Positions 31,601-43,085 of a stretch of 64,000 nt of DNA are shown one piece after another. Every line of letters starts with the position of its first letter. Position 1 is the first letter of the stretch. The notes under the pieces are model-generated. The model saw only the letters and a program-made list of their open reading frames with translations, ran no database searches and was not told the DNA's origin. The DNA lies in assembly GCF_001522545.3 (NCBI RefSeq), contig NC_031768.1:97833781-97897780 (forward strand), read 5' to 3'. Source of the stretch: Parus major. Taxonomy: Eukaryota > Chordata > Aves > Passeriformes > Paridae. Both the position numbers and the translations under genes were made by a program.

Positions 31601-34289
31601 AGGCTCTGGAGCTGACTAATGGTAATGTCACTGATTCTTCTCATCAGTGAGGTGACACACCAGGCACTTGCATTAGACTAGAAGAGCATTTGACCAAAAA
31701 GCCTCTCTCAATTTAAATGTGCTAAGTGGGGTCAGTTTATCATGCTCTTGGGTGAGTAGATGCTGGAAAAAGAAACCAAGTGAATTTTGAACTTCTGCTG
31801 GTTAGTGAGCCCAGCTGCTCTTCCTGGGGATCAGGGTTTGATCCACTCATCTCATTGTGCCGCTGCCTGAAGTCAAGACAAAGTGTATTCTTCTGAAAAG
31901 ATGGTGAGTGTGACCAGGATCATTAACAGGTAACTTGTTGTATGGGTAAGCTGTTAATACAATCACACTGAAAGTCAGCTTTCCCTCAGTTTAGGGATTT
32001 GTTTAAAATAAAAGCAAAATTTGGTTAGAGTAGAAAACAGCTTGTTGTTTTTGTTCTTTCTTGTGTATCTCTTATCTGCAGTAGAAATAAAAATACTTTG
32101 GTGGAAGAACTTTGGGAGGGTGCAGAAGTCTGCTCAGGGGAGAAGCTACTGTTGTACACATAACTCTGTAGGTTTATATCTGCAGGTTCAACAAAGATTT
32201 GGCCTCAGAGTCACTACTGTTCCTTTCAGCAGCCAGTGAGAATGCATGCCCATGGTAGGACTGCTTACATGGCCAACTTTGTGGATTAAAGCTTCCAACA
32301 TAATCTGTGGGCTGAAATTGCATATGGCTTTAAATTGGGTAGTGCTTCAGAGAGGTGAATGCTTCTTGTGTCTGCTTCGAGTTTATTTTTGTTCTCTATA
32401 GTTTAAAAGTAAAACAATCCCATTTGTTGCAAGATATGATTTCTTAGCCTGGCTTCTAACCTAAAATTGGTGCAAGGGTAATCTTTTGCAGCCTTATCTG
32501 TAGTGGGAAGTTCATTGGTGGAAGAATGGAAGCAACTGACAGTACCTTAGGCACTAGAGCATCAAGGGAGCTTAGCTGGTAGCTGCATAAAGTGGGAAAT
32601 GTATGGTACAATGCCAGCACAGACTGTCCCTTGATGATTGAGGCAGATGGATAAACCTTTAAAAGAGTTCTGGTGGCTCAGGAGATGCTGGACAATGTGT
32701 TGGTCTTCATGCAAAGGCTTGCAGGTTTCAGTGAAATGGCATAAAAGCTTGGCTGGTGTGTGCAAAGCCCAGATGGTATCTCATGCTTGGGTTTGAAAGG
32801 ATATTTTCTGTTTGACCAGAGTTGCTGGTGCCTTTGTTGTTTCATCTCTGTTATAATCATGAGGAAATTTTGATATGGTTTGTGCAGATGGTGCTTGGGT
32901 GGCTCAGCAGAGGGACAGGCTGACCCCTCACTTTACTGTGGGACAGCACCTTGCCACTTGAGGTATGTTTGCAACTCTGATACCAAATTCCTCTTGGACT
33001 GGACATTTGTGAATGCAAAATACAGAAGAAATTGAGAGCAGAGTTATTTTTATCATGTTGCTTCTTGCAAATGCTATCTAAGAAAGGGAAAACAAAACAG
33101 CCTAGGAGCTGTTTCTCCCTGCATCAAAGTCATCCTTTGATTGGGTGGAGAAAAACACATTGTTTATTTGGTGATGTCTGTGTAAATGAGAATTAAAGGT
33201 GGTAAAAATATTTTTCTTGAATTTTTATACTGAACATTGACTTTTCATTTTGTTCATGGTGACTGAGCAAAGCGTTGGGTTTTGGTATTCCTGGGTTTTC
33301 TTCCAGCTTGAAATTGCAAAACCTAAAATCACAAATGCAAGAAAGAAACAAAAACCATCCAGAGAGGCTGAAGCAGTGGAAATGGAGGAGGAAAGGTATG
33401 CAGCAGTGATAGTGCTGTAACTTGCCCTTTGGAACAGAAAATAAAGCTCTTGGTTTGGAACGCTTTTATTTTGAGACAGAACAAATTATTACACCAAGTT
33501 CATTCTTTGAACCACATCCAGTACAAAGTTCATTTGATACATTAACTGCAGTTCCACATTTGCAAATATGCTGAATTGGATTTGATTGCATCTTTTGAAA
33601 GGCTACACTGGCAGCAAATAAAATGTGCCAGGTGCTTCTCCTGAGAAGAATAACAATTTCTAGTATTTCAGCCTAAATATCTCAAATGCCAACAGTTTTG
33701 GTTCTTTTTCTCTATTTCTGCTTTTTTTGAAGAACTGTGACTTGAACTCTCTGAAGCATTAGAAGCAGCCAACTCATGCTTGTGACAGTGGATAGTGTTA
33801 GAAAATGTGCTTTGGTCATTGCCCAAACAAAAAATAAAGAAGTGTGTACTGCAAAGATAATCCCCTTTGGCCCTCTATCAATGTGTCTTGAAAAATGTCC
33901 TTAGTACCAGGGTTGTCTGAGGTTCAGTGACACCTGGGGCTGTCTCAGCAGGCTGACTCCTTTGCTGCACACCACAGCTGTGTACAGAGTGATGAACTGG
34001 TATTTCTCAAGGCTGGTTTTCCCCTGTCTGCTGGCTATGTTCACCGGGCAGGCAAGCACAGTGCCGGCAAAAGCACTTGAAGCCAGACATATCCTTCCAG
34101 GCTTTAAGATACAGAATGAATCTGAAACTCAGTTCTTGAAATGTGTCCACAAAGGAAGAGCAAGGCTGCTGCAAGAAGAGTTTACATTAGCAGAGTCTAT
34201 GTAATTTGGAGGATCCTAGACATTCCTATCAAGTAATTGCTTGTTTACACAGTACTAGTTCTGGGAAAAGTTGTGGTGGTGCCAGATTG

Positions 34290-34672
34290 GAAGAGTGAAT
34301 TTGGATTGTTCAGCCTGGAAACTAGAAGGCTTGGGGTGACCTAATTGTGGCCTTCCAGTACTCAAAGGGAATCTCTGAGAAAGATGGAAAGGAACTTTGT
34401 ACAACATGTAGTGACAGGACAAGGGGGAGATGACTTGAAACTGCCGGTAGGTTTACATTAGAGGCTAGGGAGAAATTCTTTACTGTGAGGGTGGTGAGGC
34501 TCTGGCTCCCCAGAGAAGCTGTGGCTGCCCCATCCCTGCAAGTGTTCAAGGTCAGGTTCAATGAGGCTTTGAGCAACCTGGTCTAGTGGAAGGTGTCCCT
34601 GCCTGTGGCAGGGGGACTTGGAACTCAATGTGCTTTAAGGTCCCTTCTACCCCAAGCCATTGTATGATCTTT
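34290..34672 (+). mobile_element. CR1 LINE 3' fragment
   Basis: A longer sense copy that starts near the ORF2 C-terminus (GTTCAGCCTGGAAACTAGAA). It then runs through the TTGTGGCCTTCCAGTACTCA block, GTGACAGGACAAGGGGGAGA, TTCTTTACTGTGAGGGTGGT, GAGCAACCTGGTCTAGTGGA, and a decayed end CCATTGTATGATCT. Confidence 0.87.
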
Positions 34673-37600
34673 ATATCACCTGGATTTCGTGCACAAAGGA
34701 GATTGCTTTCTCAGATGGTTATTTTACTGTCATCTCCTGGAAAGATTTACTAAAAACTAAATTACTAAAAAAATTGCTTATTGTTTATGGCAAGGTTGTA
34801 ATTATCTAGTTTAGATGTCTTCTTGCATTTATTGCCAAGAACAAGAACTCTTAAGTAGCTTAATTTCCTTTCCTCCTGTCTTTAGGCTAAGTTTGTTCCC
34901 ATTCCAAGGCTGAAGGATAATGTAGGCAGCATTAATAAATGTACCAGGGAACTGGCTTCTCAAGATCAGGATTATAGTGCAATTTTGTTTATCCAAAACT
35001 GAAATGAGAGACTTGGCCAGTGAATTTGTTCTCTGTTCTGTTACAATCCTGTGACTCTTGGGGCAAAAGAGGCTGTTAGAGCAAGGATTTTAGCAGAGAC
35101 TGAGGAAAACAGCTGAAAATCAAGCTTCCAGAGAAGACTGGAATACCCAGTAAACCTATGTGCTTTTGTAGATGGCTAACAAGCAATCAGCTTGAAATCC
35201 TTGTTTTCCTGCCCCACTAGCTGTGAGTGGTTGGTTGGGGCACTTTAGAAAAGATGAGAAGAAAAATCCTTCTCACTATCCTTATACATACTGAAATGCA
35301 CTGTTTAGTAGACACATCTGTGCTGCTGTCCCTCCTGCTTCTCAGGGGCCATGGGCTGCCAGAGGCCCAGGCTCACCAGGGTGTCCCAGGTGCCTACCAT
35401 GTGTTCTGTTGTTGTTGATGTTCCTGGGACCTTGCTTTGGGGCCGGTCTGGCTTTAGCGGTTGTCACACACCCTTTGTGCCCGTGGAATGGATTTCTTTC
35501 ATCGGTCTCAAGCCTTGCCAAAACTACAAAACATTTTGGAAGTGGCAAACAGAAAAACCTGTGTTATTATGTTTGTGTAGAAGAAAACAGTGACTGCCTT
35601 CTCATATGCTGCAAATGACAGTGGTGATCATTGTGCCTGCTGAGATGACAGAGGTGTTGCATAATGTATGTTCATTAAAGCCTGAGGAACACTCCTGCTC
35701 CAGTGCTGAGGAAATCCATAGCTAGACACAGGCACTAGTCTGAGCAGACCGAAACCAAACTCCCACATACAGACTCAAGAACACCCTCTGTGAAATGCTG
35801 GGGTGCTGTCTCACCTGGCTCTTCCTGTGACACACCTCCCTGGGGAATTCGGACCTCCAGGGTCAAATTTAGACTCAAGCATGTGTTTTGAGATACCATC
35901 TCTACTATTTTAGGGCACCACACCTTATTCTTCTTTTCTTTAAGGCTCCTGGATGTGGTACTACAGAGGAATGAGCACACACTACCTGCTGGCCTATCTC
36001 AAGCTCATGCTTAGACCTCTGTCTCACTTCGATCAGAGTCAATCTTCTCTGTCCAGCAAGTGTCATCACTGATGCTGGTGCAGTTCCTTTCCTAACTCAA
36101 AGGTAGCTGGCATGTGTAGCCGTGTCCCACAACAGACTTCAATGAGGTAGGGCTTTCTGGCTCCAAGCTGAGACAGACTGACTGGGTTTTTTCCAGATCT
36201 GATTGGTCTAGGAATAGTGTTGAAAGTTGCTTTTTAGTTTCAAAACACTTAGCCATCATTCTAAATTATTAGCATTGGCAAGATGCCACCAAGCGGGACA
36301 GAGTCCAGTTCTGGCAAGGTGGTAGAACTGCTCTCTTAAGTGGTTTTTATTGAATAACAACCACAAAAGACCACCTAGTACTCATCCAGGTTTTTCCTCC
36401 TGATATGATGGGAGCAGGATGTATAAATAGCATTGGGTCTGAGGGAAATGTGGGCTCTTCTCTCCCATGCTTTTCTTTTTCATGTGTGCCAAGTTAAGGA
36501 AGAAGAGAATTCAGAAAATGAAAGGAATTCTCATTTCACTTTTCCCCTTGCTTGTTTTAAAGTGCCAAAGTCAGAAACGGGTACCTTAACATGTCTTCTG
36601 TTTATTACTTCATGACACACTTCTTTGTGATTTTGATACGTGGAGAGGGAACATCCTTCCCCAGGGGTATTTTGGACTCCTGTTATTGTATTTTGCTGAT
36701 GTTTGTAAAACTCCATTTGCTATTCTGTCTGTTAGTTGTTCTGTTTCAACACACCTTTAGCTGACCTATGCTCCAGAGAACTGTTGAACATTGCAGGCAT
36801 GCTTGAGGAAGGAAACTGATATTCCTTTCAACTTGGAGTGCAGCACTCCCTGGAGTGACAGAAGGAGCAGTAGAAGTGCTGTGGGTGGTGCTAAACTGGT
36901 TTGGAGAGAGCTGGGAACGGCATGAAGTGTGGAACAAAAAACTTTATACTGTGATGGGATGGATAAGTTAACATCTAGGTGCTGGAAGATGTCAGACTTT
37001 GTTTTGTGGGGGTGCTGGAGCTTTAAAACATTGTGGGCTGTAGAAGGAGCACTTTGGAAAGTCTTTGAGCCCCAGCAATGCCTTTGCCTTGGAGAAGGCA
37101 CAGGAGAAGGTCGCCAGAGATGGTTAATAAAGCTTTAGCTGCTGAGCTCACTAAACATTCTTCCAGTTCAATGGCCTATGCAGAATGATGTGTTTAGTCA
37201 ATGTTTAATTCCTAAGCAACAAATGGTGATTGTCATACTAGAAGGCACTTGTGGTGTTGACTGAAGCAATGGAGGCCAAGGATTAAAAAGGTCGTGCAGG
37301 GAGATCACTTTGGCAGCCTCAAAGCTCTCACCTCTAGGTCAGGTCCCTTCTCAGCAGGAGAAAACAAGGAGAAGTTCATGCTGCCTTAAGGCCAAAAAAG
37401 GTTTTCCAGTTGGAAAACAAAACTAGTTGTTTAAAAAAAAAAAAAAAATTGGCTGTAGGAAATAAAACAAAGGGAAATGTGAACTGTGGTTAGCTGGGGG
37501 GAGGCAGGGGAAAGCAGGAAATTAAGAGGCATTTACTCTTTCCCTGGTGATGGGAGGGCAGGAGTGGAACATGTAGCTGGTCAGCAGAGGCAGGCTGTGA

Positions 37601-39764
37601 CTGACAGCAGGAGGGGAATTGGGCAGCAGCTTTTGAGGAGGTTGAGGGCTGCTTGAATAGTCCAGACCTGGAGAAGAGATGAGAGAGGACTGCAAACAAT
37701 GACTTCATGGAGCAGGAAAAGACCTGGATGCCATGTCAGGCAGAAAACTCAAGAAACTTTCTTGTTGAATGAGTCAGAAATGAGAAGTGCCCTCTCAGTT
37801 GAGAGCCTCTAACCCTGTCTCACCTTCAGCCTTCTCCAAGATCTGATTGCCAAGGCCTGGCCCCTGGGCTCTGAGCAGCTACCAGGGTTGTTTATCTCCA
37901 AGCCTGTCCTGGTTTAGTCTGAAGCTCCTTTATCCAAGGATTCTGTTAACTCAGGCTTCAAGGGGGGAGTGGGGATCTAGGCATGTGACATTCCTGCCTC
38001 ATACGAAACTAGCTCAAAGCATGTAAAGTTTACAAATCTGTTTCTAAAGTTTGGCCCAGGCCAATGGGACTGCTTTGCTGTTTCCTACATATAGCAGTTC
38101 ACTTCTGTATCAGTGCTAGGAGGATTGGGATTATTTGTCCTTTAATGTTCTTTATTTTCCATGTTTTATGCATCAACATGCGTAATAGCAATTATTTTGT
38201 GCTTTTCCAATTCTGCTGGGTTACATGGGGATTTTTGTGATAAGACAGACAAAGGGAAAGTGCTGTTCAAACCACTGCACTTTCCAGGTTGTGACTCAGT
38301 CTTTGGGATTGCTTTGTCTTAAAGATAGAGCTATAACCAATTTTTTTTTGCTAGGCTGTTACTGAGTCTGGATGTGTGTAATGCAGACCAGAGTTCTGCT
38401 TCAGTTTTAGAAGATTAGGGCAAGGTTGAGTAGATTTTCTTTGATCTACCAAGACCTCCACTGCTGATCTACTAAGAGGGCAAGACTGCAAGCTAACACA
38501 AGGGCTTACTTGTGGCTAGGACACAGTACTTCTTCCATACTGGATATTGACTCCAGCACTTATTTACTGGGCACCAGGAATAAGTTTTTGCCCATGCAAT
38601 TTCCAGCTGTAAGATGGGTTTAGTTCTAAATCACTGATCTGTGATGATTTCCATCATGACAATGATTAGTTTTGCTGATGAGTTGATGGTTTTATAAACA
38701 TGTAGGGCAGCTCTGCAAAAGTCATTGTTTATGACGTAGTTGCTGCTTTTCCTTTTCAAGTTTCATGCTGTTTACCTTGAGAATGAAGAATGAATGCTGT
38801 ATAAAAGTGGCATGTTCTATGAGGCAGTATAACTTTGCTCAGACTGTTAGCAGGGCTGAGCTGTTCCAGCCATAAGGGTGCACATTCCAAAGCAATTAGA
38901 ACAGTTTCATAAGTAAATACTGCTCAGCAGCTGATAAAATGCCTTTCAGATGTCTTTGCAAAATAGATTCAGGTGACCAGCAAAGAACTACTTTCTTTAA
39001 TCTTTGCACTCAAATGTGAAAATACTTATTTTGATTCTTAACAGCTTTTTCATTTAAAAATTGCTGTGAATTGAAAGCAGTTCATCTCTCTCATTGAAAT
39101 ACCCTGCAACTGAGTCACAGGAAAAAGAAATGGTGACAATCATGGATTCCCCACCCTATGTGTTTCATCAGGGTCTCTGCCCTCTCTGAGCATAACCACA
39201 TATTGAAATCATTTGATGCTTGGCTTACTGTGAGTATAAAAACTTCTAGGGAGGAGGAAGAACAAGTGGGAGGGTGGAAACAAAAAAAAAAAAAAAAAAG
39301 AAAAGGATTTCCTCTGCCTATAAACTGGTGTACGAAATTGCAATTCATCTGGGAAACTGAAGCCTGTTTTCTGCTTAGAACAAGCATGGTTTCAAGCTGC
39401 AGCACTGATTCCCAAACTTCTCAGGCCAGCTTTTACCCATATTGTCCCTTGTCATAGAGCTTTGACTTCCCAACCTCAGCACAGGGCTGTGGTCTCCAGG
39501 CCCCTTTGCAGGCCCACAGCTTTCTGTATTTCCAGCTGCCCCTGCCCTAGGGCACTCTGTGGGTAAATGCATAGGATGTTGGCCATTATGTACTCCAAGA
39601 CCAAAGCTAATGATCTTTTTACAGAACCATTCTCTCAGAAACTAAACAAAACAGTCTTTTAGATGCAGATTTGCTTTTCTCTTCTGTTACTTTTGTTTTC
39701 CTTTCTTTACTATCTTTTATACCTCTTGGCTAGTGTTACTTTCTGCAGATTGTTTCCTTTTTTT
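34673..39764. other. Intergenic DNA, no gene seen
   Basis: Unique AT-rich sequence with short overlapping frames on both strands and none recognisable. It contains A-rich homopolymers near 37432-37448 and 39282-39299. A slightly GC-richer patch at about 35330-35490 shows no coding or repeat identity that I can name. Confidence 0.55.
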
Positions 39765-40325
39765 GAATCATAAAATAGTGTGAGTTGGAAGGGACCTTTA
39801 AAGGCCATCTACTAAAAAAACCCTGGAATAAGCAGGGGCATTCTCAACCAGACCAGGTTGCTCAGAGACCTGTCTAGACTAATCTGGAATGTTTCCAAGA
39901 ATGAGGCATCCACCACTGTTCTGGGCAACCTGCTCCAGTGCTTTATCACACTCATTATAAAAAACCTGCTCTTTATAGCTAATCTAAATCAGCCTTCTTC
40001 TCATATAAAACCATCACCCCTCATCCTATCACAATAGCCCCTGCTAAAAAGTTTGTCTTTATCTTTCTTATAATCGGAGAATCATCAAGGCTGGAAGAGA
40101 ACTCTACGATTATCAAGTCCAACCATTAACCCAGCCCTGCTATGCCCCTTTAAGCACTGAAAAGCTGCTGTAACAAGAGCCACCTACTCCCATGAAGAAC
40201 AACCACAACTCTTTTTGCTTATCCTCACAGGAGCAGTGCTCCAGCCTTTAGATCACCTTCATGGCTCCTCTGGATCCACTCCACCAGGCCCATGTTGTTT
40301 CTGTGCTGAAGTCCACATGGCTGCT
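39765..40325 (-). mobile_element. CR1 LINE fragment, reverse orientation, interrupted
   Basis: It reads as the reverse complement of a CR1 3' end: GAATCATAAAATAGTGTGAG, TTGGAAGGGACCTTTAAAGG, GACCAGGTTGCTCAGAGACC, GGGCAACCTGCTCCAGTGCT, then CACCCCTCATCCTATCACAA. The order is broken at about 40070 by a second CR1 3' end, after which the first resumes with AGGAGCAGTGCTCCAGCC and CTCCTCTGGATCCACTCCA. Total span is about 560 bases including the insert. Confidence 0.85.
40070..40195 (-). mobile_element. Nested CR1 fragment inside another CR1
   Basis: A fresh CR1 3' start signature in reverse view (GGAGAATCATCAAGGCTGGA, AGAGAACTCTACGATTATCA, AGTCCAACCATTAACCCAGC) interrupts the middle of the surrounding element. 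Its own later blocks (CATGCCC-type, CCACCTACTCCC) are heavily decayed, so its outer end is approximate. Confidence 0.65.
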
Positions 40326-42379
40326 TTGTGAAGGATGGCTAGAACCCTATGGAGGCAAAGGGTTTTTCAAACACTTTTGTGTCTGGAGAGTGTTGTTGTG
40401 ATGAGTTGCACAAGAAGGCAGGCAGGAGGGAAGGCAGGACACTCACTGGAAACTCCAGCAAGGATGAAGGAGGCCAAAAATGTGAAGTAGGGCTGAGTGC
40501 TGAGCCTGAGGGGTTGTAGAGAGTGGAGGTGGGCCTCAAGCAGAGACAGCCGAAGTTAAGCCTGGACAGTGCATGAGCCAAACCCTAAATCTGTTTGCTT
40601 TGACTGGGTAACTTAAGACCTGCATTTGGACACTGTGGCCAAGCCCTGGCCAAGCATATGGAGCTTTAGCCTGTGTGAGTATGAGGAAGAAATAATCAGC
40701 TTTGGCAGTCTAAGTCCCAAGCCTGTCATATAAGCACACTCTGAACTTTAAACCTGTGTGTAGCCCTGTTTCCACTACAGCATTTGAAAATGTGTCCTCA
40801 CTCCAATCCTTCACCCTGATGAAGAAAACAGAATTTATAAAGAAGATTTTAAGCATAAAGTTGTCTTTTGTTCTGTGGTGTAGTGGAGCACACAGATAGT
40901 AATCATACACAAAGATCTATTTAATTTCATTTACTCCAGTTAGCAGAAGTAGAACTAGCATTGGCTCGGGTTTTTTTGTGTGTTTGTGTGTCGGTCTTGT
41001 TCTGTTTTGATGTGGTTTTCCTGGGGATGATTGTATGTGATGAGGTAGGATGAGAATTGTCAGTCAAAGAACTGGCTTGGCAGTTTTCTGTGGATATCCA
41101 GGAGGTTGCTAATGGCATGTATCTGGAAAGGTTCCAGATATGATCAACTGTCAGAAGATATTTCTCCTGACTCTTGCCCAGACACTTTCCTCCCCTTGCT
41201 ACCCCTTCAAGCTTTCTTCCAGAACAGCACCTCATACTTATACTTGGTAAAGCTCATTTCTGCTAGAAACCTTGGCCAGCTCTGCAGCCTGATGGGATAT
41301 CCAGGTAAGTCATATCCACTTTTTATCTTCCCTGCCTCCCAAATCTAAATATAAAAATCTGTGTTTCCGTGTGGTTTTTCTTTTATAATCCCATGTTAAA
41401 CTAAATAGGGAATCCTGTTGATTATGCTGTGCAATCTTATTTATGGCATGATTGTCTTCCTCAGCTAGACTCAGCTTTTTTAAAATAAAAAACAACAAAC
41501 CAAGTATTTCCAGAATGAGGTGACTAAAGCTTTCCAATGCCTCTGCGACCTTCAGTTCACAAGAAGTGTCCTGATCCTGGTTTGCTGTGAGTTAAAACCT
41601 AAACAAAATCATTAGGTCAGCCTTACTTCCACCGCTGATCTCCACTACGTTAGAGCCAAAGGAGCAAATTTTACCTGGATTATTTACCTGGAAGAGCTTT
41701 AAAGACCTTCTTCAGTTTGGAAACCTTGTGGAAAAAGTAAGAGGAAGCTTCTATAATTTTACATTTAGTTTCAAGCTGGAGTCAGAGTTTTCATAGTATT
41801 TTCTGGCTTTGGTTTGGAAAGGGAGCTGCTTTGGCCATCGGCCAGCTGGCACGGGGTAACTTTCAGCCCTCCCCGTGGAGCCCTGCTCTCTGCAGGTCAG
41901 CAGCTGAGCCACAAAGTCTGGCCACAGGAGGGTTGGGTCCTGGCCAACTTGGCATGCTCAGCTCTGCTGGGTAAGGATGGAGCAGGCCAAGAACTGAACC
42001 TCTGGGAATCGGGGAGAGAGCCTGTAAGGAGCCTACCTCTGCCTCCCTTGGGAGGGTGCTGCTGCTTCACACCAGCATCAGTGTGACCAGAAGGAGGTGT
42101 CTCCATCATTCAGGACTGGATGGGAGGATTTCTAGGTCTCTGTTTCCTAATCCCACACTAAGAGGAACAGGGTTGAAATCTGCAGCAAAATTAGCTCTGA
42201 GTCTTACACCTCTGAGCGATATTCACTCTTAAAAAGAATTTAAAAGTCCTGTCATTGTTCTTAAAATCCAGGTGTTCTTACCTGTTTCAAAGCTTCCAAG
42301 TGGTTGGCATTACCAGCAGAAGTCCTATATGTGGTCCCATGTGATGAACAATGTGATTCACCTGCAGAGGAGGAACTTC
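40326..42379. other. Intergenic DNA, no gene seen
   Basis: Between two reverse CR1 copies. It includes a GC-richer patch at about 41815-42110 with open frames on both strands but no recognised similarity, and an interval at 41223-41304 with a strong acceptor and a consensus donor, discussed in the findings. Confidence 0.5.
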
Positions 42380-43085
42380 CTATAGAAACATAGAATGGTT
42401 CTGGTTGGAAGGGACCTTAAAGATAATTGAGTTTTAACAGCTGTGCTATAGGTAGGGATGCCACCCACTAGACCTTGCTGCTCAGGTCCCCATCCAAGGT
42501 GGCCTTGAACCCTTCAGTAGATGGGACAACTTCCTCAGGCAGCCTGTTCCAGTGCCTTGCCACTCTTACAGATAACAATTTCTTCTTAATGTCTAATTTA
42601 AACCTTCCCTCTTTCAATTTAAACCATTGCCCCTTGTCCTGCCACTATCTGCCCATATAAAAACTCCCTCTTTTTTATAAGCCTCCATAAGGTACTGCAA
42701 GAATGCAATGAGGTGTCCCTTGAGGCCTTATCTTCTCCAGGCTAAACAGCCCCAGCTCTCTCAGCCTGTCTTTGTAGGAGAGGTGCTTTTATCATCTTCA
42801 TGACCCTCCTCTGGATTTGCTCCAACAGGCCAATGCCTTTCCTGCTCTGGGTCCCCAAAAGCTGGGTGCTCCCACCCCAGGTAGGGTCTCAAAAGGGGAG
42901 AATCCTCTCCCTTGACCTGCTGGCCAGGCTGCTTTGGATGCAGTTCAGGATGTATTTGGCTTTCTGGACTGTGAGAGCACATTGCCAGGTCATGTCCAGA
43001 TTTTTGTCCAAGTCCTTCTCCACAGGGCTGTTCTCAATGATTACTTCTTCCAGTCTGTGTTTCTGTCTGGGATTGCCCAATCTCC
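42380..43085 (-). mobile_element. CR1 LINE 3' region with ORF2 C-terminal remnant, reverse orientation
   Basis: The longest CR1 copy here. In + view it begins AGAAACATAGAATGGTTCTG, GTTGGAAGGGACCTTAAAGA and runs through the full 3' UTR (CAGCCTGTTCCAGTGCCTTG, CCCCTTGTCCTGCCACTATC, CTCTCAGCCTGTCTTTGTAG) into coding sequence. On the minus strand, at about 42889-43080, the frame still reads the ORF2-like pattern ENSPVEKDLDKNLDM, then WQCALTVQKAKYILNCI and SLASRSRERILPF. ORF2 of CR1 encodes endonuclease and reverse transcriptase; only its last part survives, with frame breaks, so the element is dead. Confidence 0.88.

Larger units (their letters stand above)
25551..34289. other. Downstream intergenic DNA or distal 3' region, no supported gene
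   Basis: AT-rich sequence with a tRNA-derived SINE (26750-26880), a CR1 fragment (28503-28646), a (TA)n run at 27002-27014 and A-rich simple sequence at about 30125-30150. No open frame has recognisable similarity. Two intervals (31453-31583 and 33307-33395) have splice-like borders and open frames; see the findings. Alternative 3' exons of PLCXD2 or 5' noncoding exons of a downstream gene are possible. Confidence 0.55.
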
